Positions 63,057 to 64,000 of a DNA stretch of 64,000 nt are shown here, piece by piece. The stretch comes from Clostridia bacterium. Lineage in GTDB: Bacteria > Bacillota > Clostridia > Lachnospirales > Lachnospiraceae. Below the pieces are notes generated by a model. It saw only the letters and a program-made list of their open reading frames with translations, did no database searches and was not told the origin of the DNA. Within the stretch, counting starts at the first letter, position 1, and each line of letters opens with the position of its first letter. The stretch lies in NCBI GenBank assembly GCA_910575245.1, contig CAJTEN010000006.1, positions 1-64,000 on the forward strand. The letters are read 5' to 3'. Made by a program: the position numbers and the translations under genes.

Positions 63057-64000
63057 GGCTGTAATTCCTGCTTTTTTGTTTTAGTTCACTGCGTCTGGTC
63101 TCTCTTGCCTCGTAATCCTCATATGCCTTAACGATCTTCTGTACAAGGGGATGCCGTACTACGTCTTTGCTGCTCAGCTTGCAGAACGCTATATCGTCAA
63201 TCCTGGATAATACCTTAGCCGCTACATCCAGTCCCGACTTCGCATCCGGGGCAAGATCCTTCTGAGAGGCATCCCCTGTCACTACCACCTTAGAGCCGAA
63301 ACCGATACGGGTCAGGAACATTTTCATCTGCGCAGGTGTGGTATTCTGTGCTTCATCCAGAATAATATAGGCATTATCCAACGTCCGGCCGCGCATATAG
63401 GCAAGCGGCGCCACCTCGATCAGGCCTTTCTCCATATTCTTCGCGAAGCTCTCCGCCCCCATAATCTGATACAGGGCGTCATACAACGGCCGCAGATAGG
63501 GATCCACCTTGCTCTGCAGGTCACCTGGCAGGAAGCCCAGCTTCTCCCCGGCTTCAATAGCCGGCCTTGTCAATATAATACGGCTTACTTCATTGTTCTT
63601 AAAAGCGGTAATCGCCATGGCCATGGCCAGATATGTCTTACCGGTTCCCGCCGGCCCGATTCCGAAAACAATCATATGTTCTCTGATTGCATCTACATAT
63701 TTCTTCTGTCCCAGAGTCTTCGGTTTAATAGGTTTGCCACTGACGGTGTGACAGATACAGTCGCCGTCTATCTCCAGGAGAACGTCTTCACTGTTCTCCC
63801 TCTCCATCTCCAGTGCATAGTCCACATTCTGTTCTTCCAGTACATTGCCTCTCTCCGACAGTGTCAGCAGCTCACGTACGATATGGGATGCCTTCATAAC
63901 TGCACTGCGTTCCCCGCTGATCCTTACAGCCCCGTCACGGTCCACTATCATCACATGCAAATCATCCTCAATCCTCTTGATATAGGCATCACTTCTGCCG
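63043..64000 (-). CDS. phoH: PhoH family ATPase (N-terminus beyond the window)
   Basis: At least 319 residues. The reading frame stays open to the window edge (GRSDAYIKRIEDDLHVMIVDRDG), so the start lies outside. It has Walker A GIGPAGTGKTYLAMAMA, then ILTRPAIEAGEKLGFLPGDLQSKVDPYLRPLYD (in parts) and YIILDEAQNTTPAQMKMFLTRIG for Walker B, and ends with a basic tail. PhoH/PhoL proteins are cytoplasmic ATPases tied to RNA metabolism and often next to ybeY. The stop overlaps the HD membrane protein start by 14 bp. Confidence 0.95.
   Translation of the reverse strand, partial: GRSDAYIKRIEDDLHVMIVDRDGAVRISGERSAVMKASHIVRELLTLSERGNVLEEQNVDYALEMERENSEDVLLEIDGDCICHTVSGKPIKPKTLGQKKYVDAIREHMIVFGIGPAGTGKTYLAMAMAITAFKNNEVSRIILTRPAIEAGEKLGFLPGDLQSKVDPYLRPLYDALYQIMGAESFAKNMEKGLIEVAPLAYMRGRTLDNAYIILDEAQNTTPAQMKMFLTRIGFGSKVVVTGDASQKDLAPDAKSGLDVAAKVLSRIDDIAFCKLSSKDVVRHPLVQKIVKAYEDYEARETRRSELKQKSRNYSRGKR

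Overview
The window reads as a chromosomal segment from a gut-type, spore-forming Clostridia member, most likely Lachnospiraceae. This rests on moderate GC, AGGAGG ribosome sites, a phoH/HD-membrane-protein/ybeY block, a BofC-like protein, COG2509 and HI0933/BaiN-type flavoproteins, and several Bce-type peptide-resistance modules. The taxon is an inference. Almost every gene lies on the minus strand; only padR with its partner at 48829-51026, and a few remnants, lie on plus.

Layout in window coordinates. 102-9700: a glycoside-use cluster, transcribed as esterase, GPH sugar symporter, AraC regulator, GH3 glucosidase, Old Yellow Enzyme-type reductase and nucleoside-hydrolase-like protein, with a decayed GH3 scrap between the last two. 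9860-18954: an efflux and peptide-resistance block, with a MATE pump behind a hairpin-rich leader, two-component/ABC module 1, a second MATE pump and its MarR regulator. 19078-20100: a graveyard of mobile-element fragments (relaxase, KilA-N, serine recombinases). 20291-26526: a YdcF-type membrane protein and module 2, headed by a 63-residue helix-turn-helix protein. 26922-31731: an oxidoreductase cluster of three aldo/keto reductases (one apparently a lipoprotein), one SDR, a TetR regulator and an Old Yellow Enzyme fragment. 31863-36282: a decayed accessory zone with a broken XRE regulator, a MazF-like fragment, a heavy-metal P-type ATPase pseudogene split by a 189-bp MITE with 10-bp target duplications, and a LytTR-regulator pseudogene. 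36579-48574: module 3 (classical BceRSAB), a lipoprotein with an interrupted small membrane gene, and module 4. 48829-52035: padR with a three-domain flavoprotein/SCP2/membrane fusion, then a zinc-type ArsR regulator, a 33-residue coupled ORF and an HMA metal-binding protein. 52032-64000: housekeeping genes (proA, 5-formyl-THF cyclo-ligase, DUF896, proB, two flavoproteins, BofC-like, flippase, ybeY, HD membrane protein, phoH), punctuated by two copies of a palindromic repeat.

Functionally, the most striking theme is four complete response regulator / histidine kinase / ABC ATPase / FtsX permease sets, all in the same orientation and gene order, within 37 kb and interleaved with two MATE pumps. 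The segment looks like an island for sensing and resisting antimicrobial peptides or other envelope stress, next to a nutrient-use cluster and a conserved core. Several promoters with perfect 17-bp spacers and embedded dyads can be read directly and support local autoregulation by MarR, PadR and ArsR proteins.
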